In this document: positions 22,374-33,471 of the stretch, in pieces | Layout of the letters: the number at the start of each line of letters is the position of its first letter | How positions within the stretch are numbered: position 1 is the stretch's first letter | NCBI GenBank assembly: GCA_030737875.1 | Contig: CM060921.1 | Coordinates: 403,660,192 to 403,724,191, forward strand | Source: Allium sativum | Taxonomy: Eukaryota > Streptophyta > Magnoliopsida > Asparagales > Amaryllidaceae | Length of the DNA: 64,000 bases | Direction of reading: 5' to 3' | The notes under the pieces: generated by a model | Told to the model about the DNA's origin: nothing | Seen by the model: only the letters and a program-made list of their open reading frames with translations | The model's database searches: none | Program-made: the position numbers and the translations under genes

Positions 22374-25208
22374 GTCATGCACTTGATAATCATACTCCTT
22401 TTTATTGGCATATCTACTTTTTGAGTTTTAGCTATTATTCTGGATCAACAATATTAAAAAATGGGTGAATCAATCTTAGAGGATAATTAAAATATGTGAT
22501 GTAGTACTGAACAAAGAAGCAAGGTTGAAATTTTGCATTTGGATTAAAGTCTTTATTAACATTACCAAATGAAGTAGTGTTACCATTTGGAATAATAAAT
22601 CAGTCTAAGTTAAAGTGATGTAGCTTGCTTTATTTCATATATGTTAATGATATGCATGCCATACCTCTTAATTATATATTTTAATACAATTTCATATTTA
22701 GATTCATTATATACAACAGTAAAAAGAAATACAGTTAATATTTCTATCAGATTCAACATATATATTACAGTCATTTTGAAGGTTTAACTTTATTTCACAA
22801 CTGATAATTACACAAGAAATTATCAAATAAAAATATTAGTTTTATGAATCTTTAATCCATTCAGGTAACAAAAGTTTGAAGCAATTAGTTTGCTACTTGA
22901 TAACATGTATGACAATATTTCCTAGGCAGATATTGCATTTATTCTTTGATTTTCCTTACCTGGCATCTCATGAGGGTGTCAAAATGATTAAACCGCAGCT
23001 TATTTTTCTTGGATAAGGTATTGTATTTCTCTTTTTGATTTTGTAGCACACTAACCTTTCTCCAGCTTTGCTACTGAGTTGTCATCTACACGTTAGCTCC
23101 CGAATAGCGAAGAATAGATGCATAATTTTCCATTTAATCATTTAGATGCACCACCAAACTAAAAGTTTACAAATAGAATTTTAGTATGATTTTATATGGC
23201 TTTTAAGATATAAATAAAAAATAATAATGCATGTTTGTTTCAGTTATATATGTTAGTTGGGAAATTTACATTCATTAAATTGGCTAGAATGCAACTCCTT
23301 TCCTGCGTTTAAAAAGTTTTTTATGCATTGTCTGTATGTAATTATTCTTTATGATGAAGCCTTTATATTTATTCAAAGAATCCTAATACTAGGACAATTA
23401 TTGAACAAGTTCCAAGAATATACTTATCATTTCTTTCCAAGTGATAAAGTAGTTTCTCAATGTAGTATAGTCAAATTCCATATGGAGGAAAATACATGAT
23501 TCTTTTAGGGGCTGTGTTTATTTCATTCAACATAAAACTGTCATAATCTTGCCTCGCTACTTAGTAATATGATATTTCTACTTATGTCTTTTGATATATT
23601 AGATATGTGTATACAGCTGATTGGATTACAAATACGGTGTTTAATAGTGCATGCTTTGGTGATTGGAAAACCTATATTGGAACTTATTCGTTAAAATAAA
23701 TCTATGACCGTAACAAATCAGCTGTAAAGTTTATTTTATTATTTACCATGAATTCATTATTTCATAATGATATATATGAGAAATTGCATTTATTTTAGGT
23801 AATATAATTCACATGCATATATTACCACTAATGTTTGGTTTATATTGCAGGAGAAGGTAAAGATTCAACGTAGAGCAACTCATTTTGGAAAGCTGAATGA
23901 GTCATCCTTTCGTTTCAGATTGGGATGAAAATGAAAGAAGTGGGATGAAAATGAAAGAAGTGGGATTTTTCTTTTTTTAAATAACCATTGTTTACAGTGT
24001 GCACATATGCTAATTACAAAATTTCATTGTTTGCATTGCTGTATTAATGCTAACATTGTCCTTGCTTCTTTTTATGAATTGCTTTTTTCTACTGGGAAAA
24101 TGTCCTTTGAGCCACCTTTTGGAATTCTATCTAATGGTGATGTCCTGTTTGTGAAGTAAATTTTCATGTTGTTAAAATTAGCACCTGTTTCCAAAAAACA
24201 AACCTATGTATTTATGTGATATTTATGAGTTTGATACTATGATTTTGGCATATGTTCAGTACACTAAGTTATAATCAGTTTGCGGTTGCATGGGATGAGC
24301 GAATGTGAACACACATTTAGACTTGCATAATTGTATTGATTATCATTTCACAAACTTAGAGGTTAACTATGTTTTGGTTCTATGTTTCTTGCACTTGGTT
24401 TATGTAAAGTGCATGTCACAATAACATGAACACACATTTAGACTAAATACAATCATTGCCAAATGCTTTAGGACTTGGGTGTTATGAATCCTATGTCGGT
24501 TAATGGATTTAAAAAAAAAACAATATGGTATTCAAATTCATATATAATTTACTATAATTTCGTTGGATGATTATATAAATATCATAAGTGCATAGCTTAA
24601 TTTGGACGCACTTAGGACATGCATGAGATTAGCTGAAGGTTCCAGATCTTGAGTTCAAGATCCTGAATCGTTCGTGGGTGCCATTTAGGGCATTTAGTGT
24701 CATACGTTCATTTACATGGACGTCTGAGTACCCAAAAAAAATGATTTGAACTTTCACTTTTTGAATGTTAAATGTCATACATTCATTTATTGAGCTTCTG
24801 ATATTAAAAGTCCATAAATTGGATGTTAAGATGTCCATTAAATAGATGTCGGATGTAAGGTTTTCATTAAATAAGCGTTTATTCATTGAAAAAATTCAAT
24901 ATGCTTGGGGGCTGAATATTCGGTGCTTTGAATCCATTGCAGATGCCTTTATTCAGAGCTTATATGCCATATTATTTTTTGTCGCTGGATAAATTATAAG
25001 CATTTACAACATCCTTGGGTGCTTTTCCCATAAGTGGTAATTTCTATGCAGCCGAAATAAAATTTATTAGTCAGTGCCTTAAATGTTTTGCTATTAATTT
25101 AGCTTCATGCTGAGCAACGAAGGTACCAAAGGCGGAAATACAAATTTTCTCAATATATAATTAGCGAAGAGAGGAAAGAATTGGATGAAAGATAAAACAT
25201 GCACATTT
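22374..25208. other. Anonymous AT-rich region
   Basis: About 2.8 kb without a recognisable element end. It holds a 26-codon exon-like piece (23,851-23,928) and an imperfect 20-bp tandem duplication (TGGGATGAAAATGAAAGAAG, 23,921-23,965). It could be intergenic DNA or Helitron interior. Confidence 0.4.
23851..23928 (+). pseudogene. Exon-like fragment, unidentified
   Basis: A strong acceptor (TTTATATTGCAG) precedes 25 open codons (starting EKVKIQRRATHFGKLNESS) and a TGA. Charged, unbiased composition hints at a real last exon, but it is short and no homolog is recognised. Confidence 0.25.
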
Positions 25209-26008
25209 TGTTGTGTAAAACTGCGCCTTTGCGTAAGCGTTCAGGATCTTATTCACCCAATTACTTAAAGATGATTTCTATGGAAACAAACACAGATATG
25301 AAATCACACGCGCAAACACAAAATATTCCACACAACCACCCTCTTTATTGATTCTCAAAACGAAATTTTGTTTGCACTCACTGGTACAACAACCAACAAT
25401 AAACAAACTAGAAGAATCAATAACCTTATTGAGAAAAGGAAAGAATATATAAATGACTACAACTCTTGTTGGAGAAGGAGAACAATAAAGAACGACGGCT
25501 AACCCTTGGATTAATTGGAGGCACCAATCCTCTCTAGGGCACCAAGCCCTAGAGTCATGCAGCCGCCACTCTATTCGGTCATAATCCCATCCTTTTAATC
25601 CAACCCTATATGCTACTTTTATAGGAGAATAGAAGTCCTAGGCAAATACCCAATTTGCCCCTTCATTACTTGCAGAATAAGTCACAGAAAGACCAAGTCA
25701 AGCCACAGAAAAAAAACCGCTCAAACGTCTGACCAATATGTGTTAGACGTCTGTCCATGCTCTCGGGTTCCAAACCCTGATAGGTCAGACGTCTGATCCA
25801 GATTGGTCAGACGTCTGTCCACACTCTCGGGTTTCAAAACCCTGTAGGCACAGACGTGACCAAGATCTCTCAGACGTCTGTATTGAAACATAGCACAAAA
25901 ATGCTCCTCCTTGCCTTCTTTCTGACCCTGCTCCATCTCCACTATCGCCAAGCACATCCACGCTTCATCTCCATCAACATATGTGATTTCATGTCACAAA
26001 TCACAACA
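25209..26008 (-). repeat. Copia-3 3' LTR
   Basis: 800 bp, TGTTGTG...TCACAACA. Minus-strand TATAAAAG at about 25,617-25,625, with CAGACGTCTG palindromes upstream of it on that strand. Purine tract AAAGTGGAG (minus) abuts the inner edge at 26,009. Confidence 0.9.
25719..25880 (-). promoter_or_regulatory. CAGACGTCTG palindrome cluster in LTR
   Basis: Exact CAGACGTCTG at 25,786, 25,808 and 25,871, with near copies at 25,719, 25,744 and 25,851. It lies about 95-260 bp upstream of the minus-strand TATA box. GACGTC has the ACGT core bound by plant bZIP factors; a regulatory role is inferred. Confidence 0.45.
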
Positions 26009-26267
26009 CTCCACTTTGATATGAAATCACATCACATCAAACGATCATCCAACACACAAGTCATCTAGCTCTTTCAACGACACCGTCTCTCAATTAAAAC
26101 CAACCTCTATTTCCAGGAAACGAGATACACCACACTTGTTCCGAGTATAGGGACTCAATCGATTTCAGGGCAACAATCACACCCAGTCGATTTGAAAGGA
26201 CTACGACCACACCTCAATTACAAACACAACCCACACTACAAGAAGCGGCTGGAACTGCAACGGGGGA

Positions 26268-26312
26268 GGGCGACGGCTAAAAAAGCGGCCGTCGCAAGCC
26301 GTTGCACGGGGC
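26268..26312. repeat. CACTA-1 5' subterminal repeats
   Basis: GGCGACGGC and GGCCGTCGCAAGCCGTTGC in direct and inverted order near the 5' end; sites of this kind bind the second (TNPA-type) protein in En/Spm. Confidence 0.7.
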
Positions 26313-26441
26313 GAGATAATTAACTGCTACTCCTTCTTCCCCAAATCAGTTCTGCAACGAAAAAAAAAAAAAAAACCCTCTCTCCGCCGTCGCTCCCCCT
26401 TGCTTCGATTTCAGCCCCTCCAATCCTCTTAAATCGTGCCG

Positions 26442-27610
26442 GTATGTCTTCTAAACTCTATTTCATGTTTAATTAGGGTTATTTAGAGTTATTTAGGGTT
26501 AATTTGTATGTTTAAATTGGGTTGTAAATTCAGTGTCTATGGACATGAAATTGGTTGTCTTGTGAGATGCATATGATGTTGCTTTTGTTATACATTGATT
26601 TGGGAATAAGTGGAATTGATTAGGAGGTTGAAATCATTGATTATCACATATGTACTTTGATTTAGGAGCATGAAAACGACGATTATCATGTATGTAAACG
26701 TGATTGGTTTGCTGTAGTAACTTGATTATGATTATCACATATTTATAACGTAACACCTTAAATTTGAATTGAAATTAAATAATTAACTTGAAAGCTTAGT
26801 TTGTATTTCAAAAATTGAAACTAATTTATTAAAATTAACTTCATAATTTATACATTAAACTAAAATTAACTAAAACTAATTTATACTTCATAATTTTCAC
26901 TGTCATGTTATTTTACAAATTGAAATTAGGCAAAAATATTATATAAACGCTATGTAGTTAACGCGCGAGCGTAGACGGAAAAAGGCGCAAGGCGCAACTA
27001 AGGGGCTTTTTTGAAGTTTAAGGCACACCTATTAACAAAGCGCAAAAAAGCCCAAAGCACATAAAGCGCGCTTTTTTCATTTAAATTGTTTTTTTGATTT
27101 AAACTTAGGTTAAATGTTTTTTTGACTATTTATGTGAACCCCTTAGATAAATTTGGCCCCGTCCGACATTTGTTGTATATGATCGTTATATGGGTATTCG
27201 TTTTTATACAAAACGGAAATCTATATTCATCTGATACAATATTGTTGGATTTGTCCTAGTATTTCAGACAAGTTACAAATATAATAACGTAAGCATATTT
27301 TATAAATCATTCCAGGTTAAACGGTTAACAAAATTTTGATGGCACTTCCTTTTTGTTCCCTGTGTACACGCATTTGTGTACGATACAGGGACCAAAGGGA
27401 AGTGCTGCCGAAATTTTGTAGAACCGTTTAACCTGAAATGATTTATAAAATATACTTGCGTTATTATATTTGTAATGGGAAGTAGGTAGACTGGCCGTCA
27501 AAGCAAAAAGGTAATAAACGAAAACATGTAGTAGTTATAAATGAAATTTTACAAGATTTCAATTAATATAGTATTCAATCGAATTTTCTAACATATTTGT
27601 TGAAAATCAG
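26442..27610 (+). other. Predicted 5'-UTR intron of CACTA-1 TNPD
   Basis: A donor GTGCCG/GTATGTCT and an acceptor TGAAAATCAG stand just before the TNPD ATG at 27,615. The region between has no ORF and includes a 203-bp palindrome and a telo-box-like GTTATTTAGGGTTAA near 26,490. Splicing is inferred from the junction sequences only. Confidence 0.4.
27273..27475. repeat. 203-bp palindrome (foldback) in CACTA-1
   Basis: The arms are inverted copies of roughly 95 bp: TTACAAATATAATAACG on the left is matched by CGTTATTATATTTGTAA on the right, with only scattered mismatches in between, and a loop of about 10 bp. It could be a nested MITE or a hairpin that yields small RNA. No TSD was confirmed. 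Confidence 0.75.
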
Positions 27611-27614
27611 GAAA

Positions 27615-30483
27615 ATGTCCGATTATTTTCGTGATCGTAGTTGGATGTATCAACCCCGAACCGGTAAGAAAGGGTCGATAAAGAAACATTTTTGTAATGG
27701 GGTCCAAGAATTTATTAGATTCGCTATATCTAACAATCGGGGCAACGTAGACGTTCGTTGTCCGTGTAGTAAGTGCAAACATCTGAAGCATTGGAAGCCA
27801 GATGTAGTAGAAGTACATCTGTATAAATTCGGTTTTGTATCGAATTATTACTTTTGGGATCGTCATGGAGAACTTGTTCAACCTACGTCAGACCCTGTAG
27901 TGGTAGAGGACGATAGTACAATGATGAACGATAATACAATGATGAATCCGATAGAAAATATGGTGCAAGATGCAGCACGATCAATGTTTCCTAACATTGG
28001 TCCGCAAGGCGACGATGAGAATGAAAATGTTGAAGAACCAACGGCGGAAGCGAAAAAAAATTATGATTTATTGAATTCTTCTAAGAGGCCATTGTGGGAA
28101 GGATGTACAAGCGGAACCGAATTGTCTGTAACCGCCGAATTCATCACTATGAAATCAAAATTCAATCTTACAGAAGCTGCATTTACAGCAGTTGTACAAA
28201 CTGCCGCCCAATAATTTGATGTGCGATAGTCATTATAAAGTGAAAAAACTTATGTCTGCTTTTGGACTACCGTATCATAAGATAGATACATGTGTTAAAG
28301 GTTGCATGTTGTATTGGAAAGAAGACGCTCAACGTAAAAGATGCAAATATTGCAACGAAGAAAGATATAAACCAAGGAAAAAGAAAGGAAAAGAAGTTCC
28401 GTATAAAAGAATGCATTACCTACCCATAACTCCTAGACTTCAACGGCTATATGCATCTTCTGCTACAGCGTGTCATATGCGATGGCATAGCGTGAGAACA
28501 GCAGAAGAAGGAACTATGATACATCCGTCTGATGGTGAAGCATGGAAACACTTTGATAGGACTTATCCTGAATTTGCTGCAGAGAGCCGTAATGTTAGGC
28601 TCGGTTTATGCACGGATGGGTTTTCGCCATTTTCTCAGTTTGGTAGTAAATATTCATCATGACCTATCATTGTTACTCCTTATAACTTACCTCCATGGAT
28701 GTGTATGAAAAATCCATATATGTTTCTAGCGGTTGTCGTCCCCGGTCCCGTTGATCCGACACAAGAATTGATGTTTATCTACAACCGTTGATTGAAGAGT
28801 TAAAAATACTGTGGCATGAAGGAGTCGAAACGTACGACGTTTCGAGAAAAAGAATTTTTCGTATGTTTGCATCTATATTATGGACTATTAGCGATTTTCC
28901 CGCGTATGGCATGCTTTCGGGTTGGAGCACTGCTGGACATCTAGCTTGTCCTCATTGTATGGAGGAGACACGAGCATTTTCATTAAAGTATGGAAAAAAA
29001 ATTCTTGGTTTGACTGTCATCGATGCTTTCTACATATTAATCATAAATTTAGAACGGATAAAAAAAACTTTAAAGCTAACAGAATAGAGACTATGCTATC
29101 GCCTAAAGTTTGGACAAGTGAAGAGGTATATGATATTGTTAGTGAGTACCCAAAGATACATGATGTTGGAAAGCAGGTTGAAATTCCAGGTAAATCGGAC
29201 ATTCATAATTGGTGCAAACAAAGTATATTTTGGGAGTTACCTTACTGGAAAAATCTAAAACTTCGACATAATATTGACGTGATGCACAATAAAAAAAACG
29301 TTTTTGATAACGTTTTTAATACACTGTTGAATGTAAAGGGGAAAACCAAGGACGATGCGAATTCGAGACGTGATATATTACACTTTCGAGACGATGTAAA
29401 TCGTATCTTGAAGAAGAAGCTTCATTTTTTTTCTCTCATTATTTTAGTGAAGATGTGAACTTGTCTTTTGTAACTGTTCCCCGTAATGAAGTCGCTGTTG
29501 AACAGGAGTCTTCTCAAACAATGTTATCTATTTTTAGACAACATGGAAGACCTGCAGGAAAATGTGTGGAAATATGGCTAAGCGATAAAGATTACAAAGT
29601 GGCACACACATATGTTTTGTTAAATTGTGCGGAAGTTGCACCATTTGTCAGGTGATACTAAATTCATATACATTTCAATTATATATTTATTTGTCTCTAT
29701 TAATAAAAAAGGAACATAACACATATTTGCAGTATCTACGAATCACAATATCCATCTGGTGATCTCAGTAAAGACTTTGCTGGATGGTTCTCAGACTATG
29801 TTCATGATCCCAAAAACTCTGTTGTTAACGAAGGATTACGACATCTTGCTATCGGACCAAAAAGAAATGTCAAAACTTATCCAATATACTTTGTCAATGG
29901 TTTTAAATTCAATACCGATGACTACGGAGCTGAAAAATTAACGTATAACAGCGGTGTATTTGTCAAGGGTAGTGATGATCCAGAGGAGCATATAAAGGAT
30001 TTTTACGGCATCTTAACGCAAGTTGTAGAGTTGACATATTATGTTCAGCCCGTAGAGAAAATTTATCTATTCAAATGCAACTGGTTTAGCACTGTTCCTG
30101 GTTCTGGAATTAACGTGCACAAAGATTATAAGCTAATCGAAATAAGGCATACGTCGCATTACTATAAATATGATCCTTTTGTGTTAGCTAAGCAAGCATT
30201 ACAAGTCTATTTTGCTCCGTATCCGTCCTTAAAAAAAGATAAAGCAGATTGGTGGACTGTTTTTAAAACAAAGGCAAGATTTACATTTGATGGAAATAAT
30301 ATTCCAGACGAAGTGGCGTATCAAGAGGATCTAGATCCAAATACCGAAATAATAATAGCTGATGACATTGATGTAGGGCCGTTGAATGATGAAGCGACTG
30401 TATTAGTAGATGCATTTGTAAGTACTGAAGAAAATGATATAGAGTATGAGACTGAGTTTGAATCCGAACGAGATGAAGACTGA
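27615..30483 (+). pseudogene. CACTA-1 TNPD transposase, broken
   Basis: Start ATG 27,615 follows the predicted acceptor. Domains in order: Transpos_assoc (CPCSKCK), TNP2 (CKYCNEERY, YNLPPWMCMK, ILWTISDFPAYGMLSGWST, IDVMHNKKNVFDN), a DUF4218 remnant, and DUF4216 (NSGVFVKGS, FKCNWFSTVPG, QVYFAPYPSLKKDKADWW). Breaks seen: frameshift near 28,195-28,213; TGA at 28,660 where TNP2 normally has Trp; a missing base near 28,768; an A8 run one short near 28,998; then about 29,400-29,440, where most of DUF4218 is missing and another shift lies in a T run. The part from 29,457 reads open through a GT-AG intron (29,652-29,732) to the stop at 30,483. It is not functional as sequenced. Confidence 0.85.
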
Positions 30484-30747
30484 TGTTATAAGTACTTATG
30501 TTATGTATTATTATGAGCTATGTATTATGTTATGTACTATTCTGAGCTATGTAATTAATAATGATGTTGATTGTTCTTAGCTAGGAATTTACTTACGTTA
30601 TTTACTATTCTGATTTATGTAATGATAATGTTGACTATGTATGTTATGCAATATTGTTCTTCTCGTTTACGAATTATGTAATGATAGCGATGACTGATGT
30701 TAATAATTCAAGTTATTTTGTATGCACATTATATGATTGCAACAGAT

Positions 30748-32411
30748 ATGTCGGATGATAGACAGCGACGACGATCGAGGAGTACATCTCAGCCTACTCC
30801 TTCACCATCTCCGCATACTCCTTCACCATCTCAGCATACTCCTTCGCCAGGAGCAGGTCCGAGCAGCTTTGTTCCAGATCAGCGTACTCCTGTGCAGATT
30901 GTTCCCAAAAGTGCCGGGTAAATGTCAATTTAATTTTATTTCAATTTGGATTATTCAAAATATATGATCAAATTTTTATATCAACATCTACGCAGAGGAT
31001 TACAGTTTCAGCCAACACAGTTCGTATTAGATATATCGAGGAATTCTTACATAAGCAGGATGTCGGGGGCTTGGCCGCATTGGGATTCTATTCCACCCCA
31101 TATTAAGAATGCCATTCTGGCTGATGTACTTGTAAGTAATTTTTTAAACGAGTGTTGAAAATTGATATACTGTAAATAATTGAAAATAAATCTAATATGC
31201 AGGCCGTTGTCCGTGTTGAGGAGCATGACATGAACACTTTTTTGGATATTTGGAATACGAAGATGCGTAAAAATTATCGGGAGACAATTTCAAGGGCGAA
31301 GACAGGTGGAAAAAAGCCTTCGTGGATGAGTGATGATGTTTGGGCAGCATTTCAACAGTACTGGCAGACGGAAAAAGCTAAAGTAAGATATAATGAAAAT
31401 ATTTACATTTATATTGATTGCAGTATTTTACATAATCATGTATCAAATGTAATAGGAAGTAGCATCCAGAAATAAAGCGAACAGAGAAAAGAATCCTGGT
31501 CTACACCGTGGTGGCTCTAAATCATTTCAAGATCATAGGAGAGAATTGGTATAAATTTTAAATATTTGTAGCTTATGTTCACGTTAAAATTTAGTGTATA
31601 TCATTTATTCATATTTTCAATAATTTTATTACTGTATGTTTACTCAGCATGCAAAGATCGGAAGAGAGCCTTCGATGGCAGAGGTATTCAGACGTACACA
31701 TGCGGTGGAGCATACCGACAAGGAAGGAAATGTTACGTATGAATGGGCGGATTCGAAGAGTGCGGGTGTAATGGTAAATATGCTTATCCATATGAATTAA
31801 AATGTTTCATATTCGTTCATATCACAATATATAAGTAAATTTTACAACATTGGTGTTAAAATTATATTGGTATGTAGGAGAGATACTACACAGAGTCTAC
31901 TAGAGTGTTGCAGGCTAGTGGACAAGAGGAGCTTACAGTCGCGCAGTCTGATCGTATATGGGACTCTATCATAAAGCCGCCTTCTCGTAACAGGCGATAT
32001 GGATACGTTAATCAGGAGGTAAGACTTAAATTACAAACTTAATAATTTACAACGATGTGATGCCATAAATATATAAATTGTGGGTATTAATTAGTGCATT
32101 TTATATTAATGTTTTGAATTGGAAACATAATGCGTTTTATTTTACAATCAGGAGCTAATAAATTTAATGTGAACTTAATTATTTCGCAGGCTACTCAGAG
32201 TGCTTTTAGGAGGTCAATGGAGGAGGAGACTATTGCTCGGATGCAGGAGCAGATGAACGAAATGATGGACTGGCGAAAAACCCAGATGCAACATGACGTA
32301 GATGAGCGCATTGCAGCTTACCTTCAGGAGTATGGGTTTATGCCTGGGCAGGGAGGAGATGCTACAAGTGAAGGAGGTGAAGACGACGACGACGAGGCGG
32401 CGGAAGATTAG
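30748..32411 (+). CDS. CACTA-1 second gene (TNPA-like, Transposase_24), intact
   Basis: Seven exons join in frame at GT-AG junctions: 30,748-30,917; 30,996-31,131; 31,203-31,382; 31,456-31,548; 31,648-31,773; 31,878-32,018; 32,190-32,411. The result is an open frame of about 355 codons. The N-terminus is rich in S, T and P with a basic start (RQRRRSRS) and repeated PSPHTPSPSQHTPSP; the middle has WPHWDSIPPHIKNAIL, WAAFQQYW and REPSMAEVFRRTH, typical of the Transposase_24 (En/Spm-like) family; the C-terminus has a Met/Gln-rich helix (MQEQMNEMMDW) and ends in an acidic EDDDDEAAED tail. By analogy with En/Spm TNPA it may bind the subterminal repeats. An in-frame Met at 30,733 or 30,697 could also serve as start. 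The exon model is by eye. Confidence 0.8.
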
Positions 32412-32781
32412 TTTGGATGACATATACTTTGGTTTATGCTTAGGTATGTACATATACTTTGCTTTCATGACGATATGGTATGTTTGACGATGTTATGGTG
32501 TGTTTTGGTGACGTTATGGTGTGTTTTCATGACGATATGGTATGTTTTGATGTGTATGACGACGATATATGACGATGGATATAGTGTTTTGGATGTTATG
32601 TGATGATATTTTATGATGGTGGTTTTAATTTTGGTTTCTTTTTCATTTGGTTTGAGTTGGTGACGAATTGATGGGATAATAGTGGTCTGATAGTGGCCAA
32701 TGTGATGGTATTGGATTGGTTTGTGGTTGTGTGGCTTGAAGGAATGGAACTGCTGTTTGTAGTGCAAAAATTTTTTCCAGA

Positions 32782-33035
32782 ATTACGACGGCTTGCGACG
32801 CCAATTTCGTTGGTATATTGCGACGGCTTGCGACGACCACATTGTAACGCTTAACAACGGTTTGCGACGGCTTGGCGGTAAAATCAACTACTTGTCACGT
32901 AAGCAATTTACCGTTGCCAGCCGTCGCTAAAATGGCAACGGAGCCGTTGCAATTTTGGCATCGCGACGACTAAAATTGCGACGGCATTTTGCGACGGCTT
33001 GCGACGGCCGCCAATGCCTATTAGCCGTCGCAATT
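32782..33035. repeat. CACTA-1 3' subterminal repeats
   Basis: Many copies of GCGACGGCTTGCGACG and its reverse complement, in both orientations, matching the 5' subterminal block. They are the likely binding sites of the TNPA-like protein. Confidence 0.8.
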
Positions 33036-33099
33036 CCCTGTGCATTTTGTAGTGCCACCGTCTGCAAAAGATGCATCTTCCACCTGAGTTGCACCGTGT

Positions 33100-33414
33100 A
33101 TAAACCAACGGTCTAAAAGTGCTTGCAATTCCACAACGACACCCATCTACCACTTGATCTGAGCTCCTTCCTCGATCATTCCGGATCCCTCGAGCATCAT
33201 CAACGTGAAGACCCCTGTCGAAAACATGAACCGAATCACCAAGGTATAGGCAAATCAAAACAATTGCCAACATCTTCGTCTTCTTCCATCTTCCCTCATC
33301 CACATCAGAGGGCTTCTCTTCATCTCCATTAACCAAACCATTAAGGCCTTCAAATCCCCAATCAAAATTAGTCATCACCAACAGCGCCGTCATATCTGAC
33401 ATAAAAAAAATCAA
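33100..33414 (-). pseudogene. Copia-3 gag remnant
   Basis: From a Met at 33,414 the minus strand resembles the first about 60 codons of copia-1 Gag (EEKPSDVDEGRWKK, then AIVLICLYLGDSV) and then jumps to its C-terminal end (DRGLHVDDARGI). Zinc knuckle and protease are absent. The open frame runs on into the CACTA-1 terminus, which is fortuitous. Confidence 0.65.
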
Positions 33415-33455
33415 TTTTTTTCCAATCCAAAATCACTCTAAGCTTTGCGGTGATC

Positions 33456-33471
33456 TAGCTCTGATACCAAC
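33456..33471 (-). other. Copia-3 primer binding site
   Basis: Minus strand GTTGGTATCAGAGCTA lies directly inside the 5' LTR; complementary to initiator Met tRNA. Confidence 0.85.

Larger units (their letters stand above)
26234..33054 (+). mobile_element. CACTA-1 transposon, complete ends
   Basis: 6,821 bp from CACTACAAGAAGC to GCATTTTGTAGTG, flanked by CCA on both sides (26,231-26,233 and 33,055-33,057), the 3-bp TSD expected for CACTA (En/Spm). Subterminal GCGACGGCTTGCGACGG-type repeats line both ends. It encodes a broken TNPD transposase and an apparently intact second gene. It is inserted in the internal region of copia-3. Confidence 0.95.

Noticed and set aside
25720..25880. CRISPR-like array from regularly repeated CAGACGTCTG
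   Set aside because: Repeats are 10 bp, irregularly spaced, duplicated in both LTRs of a plant retrotransposon; no spacer structure.
32908..33414. 168-codon minus-strand ORF treated as one gene
   Set aside because: It fuses the copia-3 gag remnant with the CACTA-1 terminus; only the gag part has meaning.
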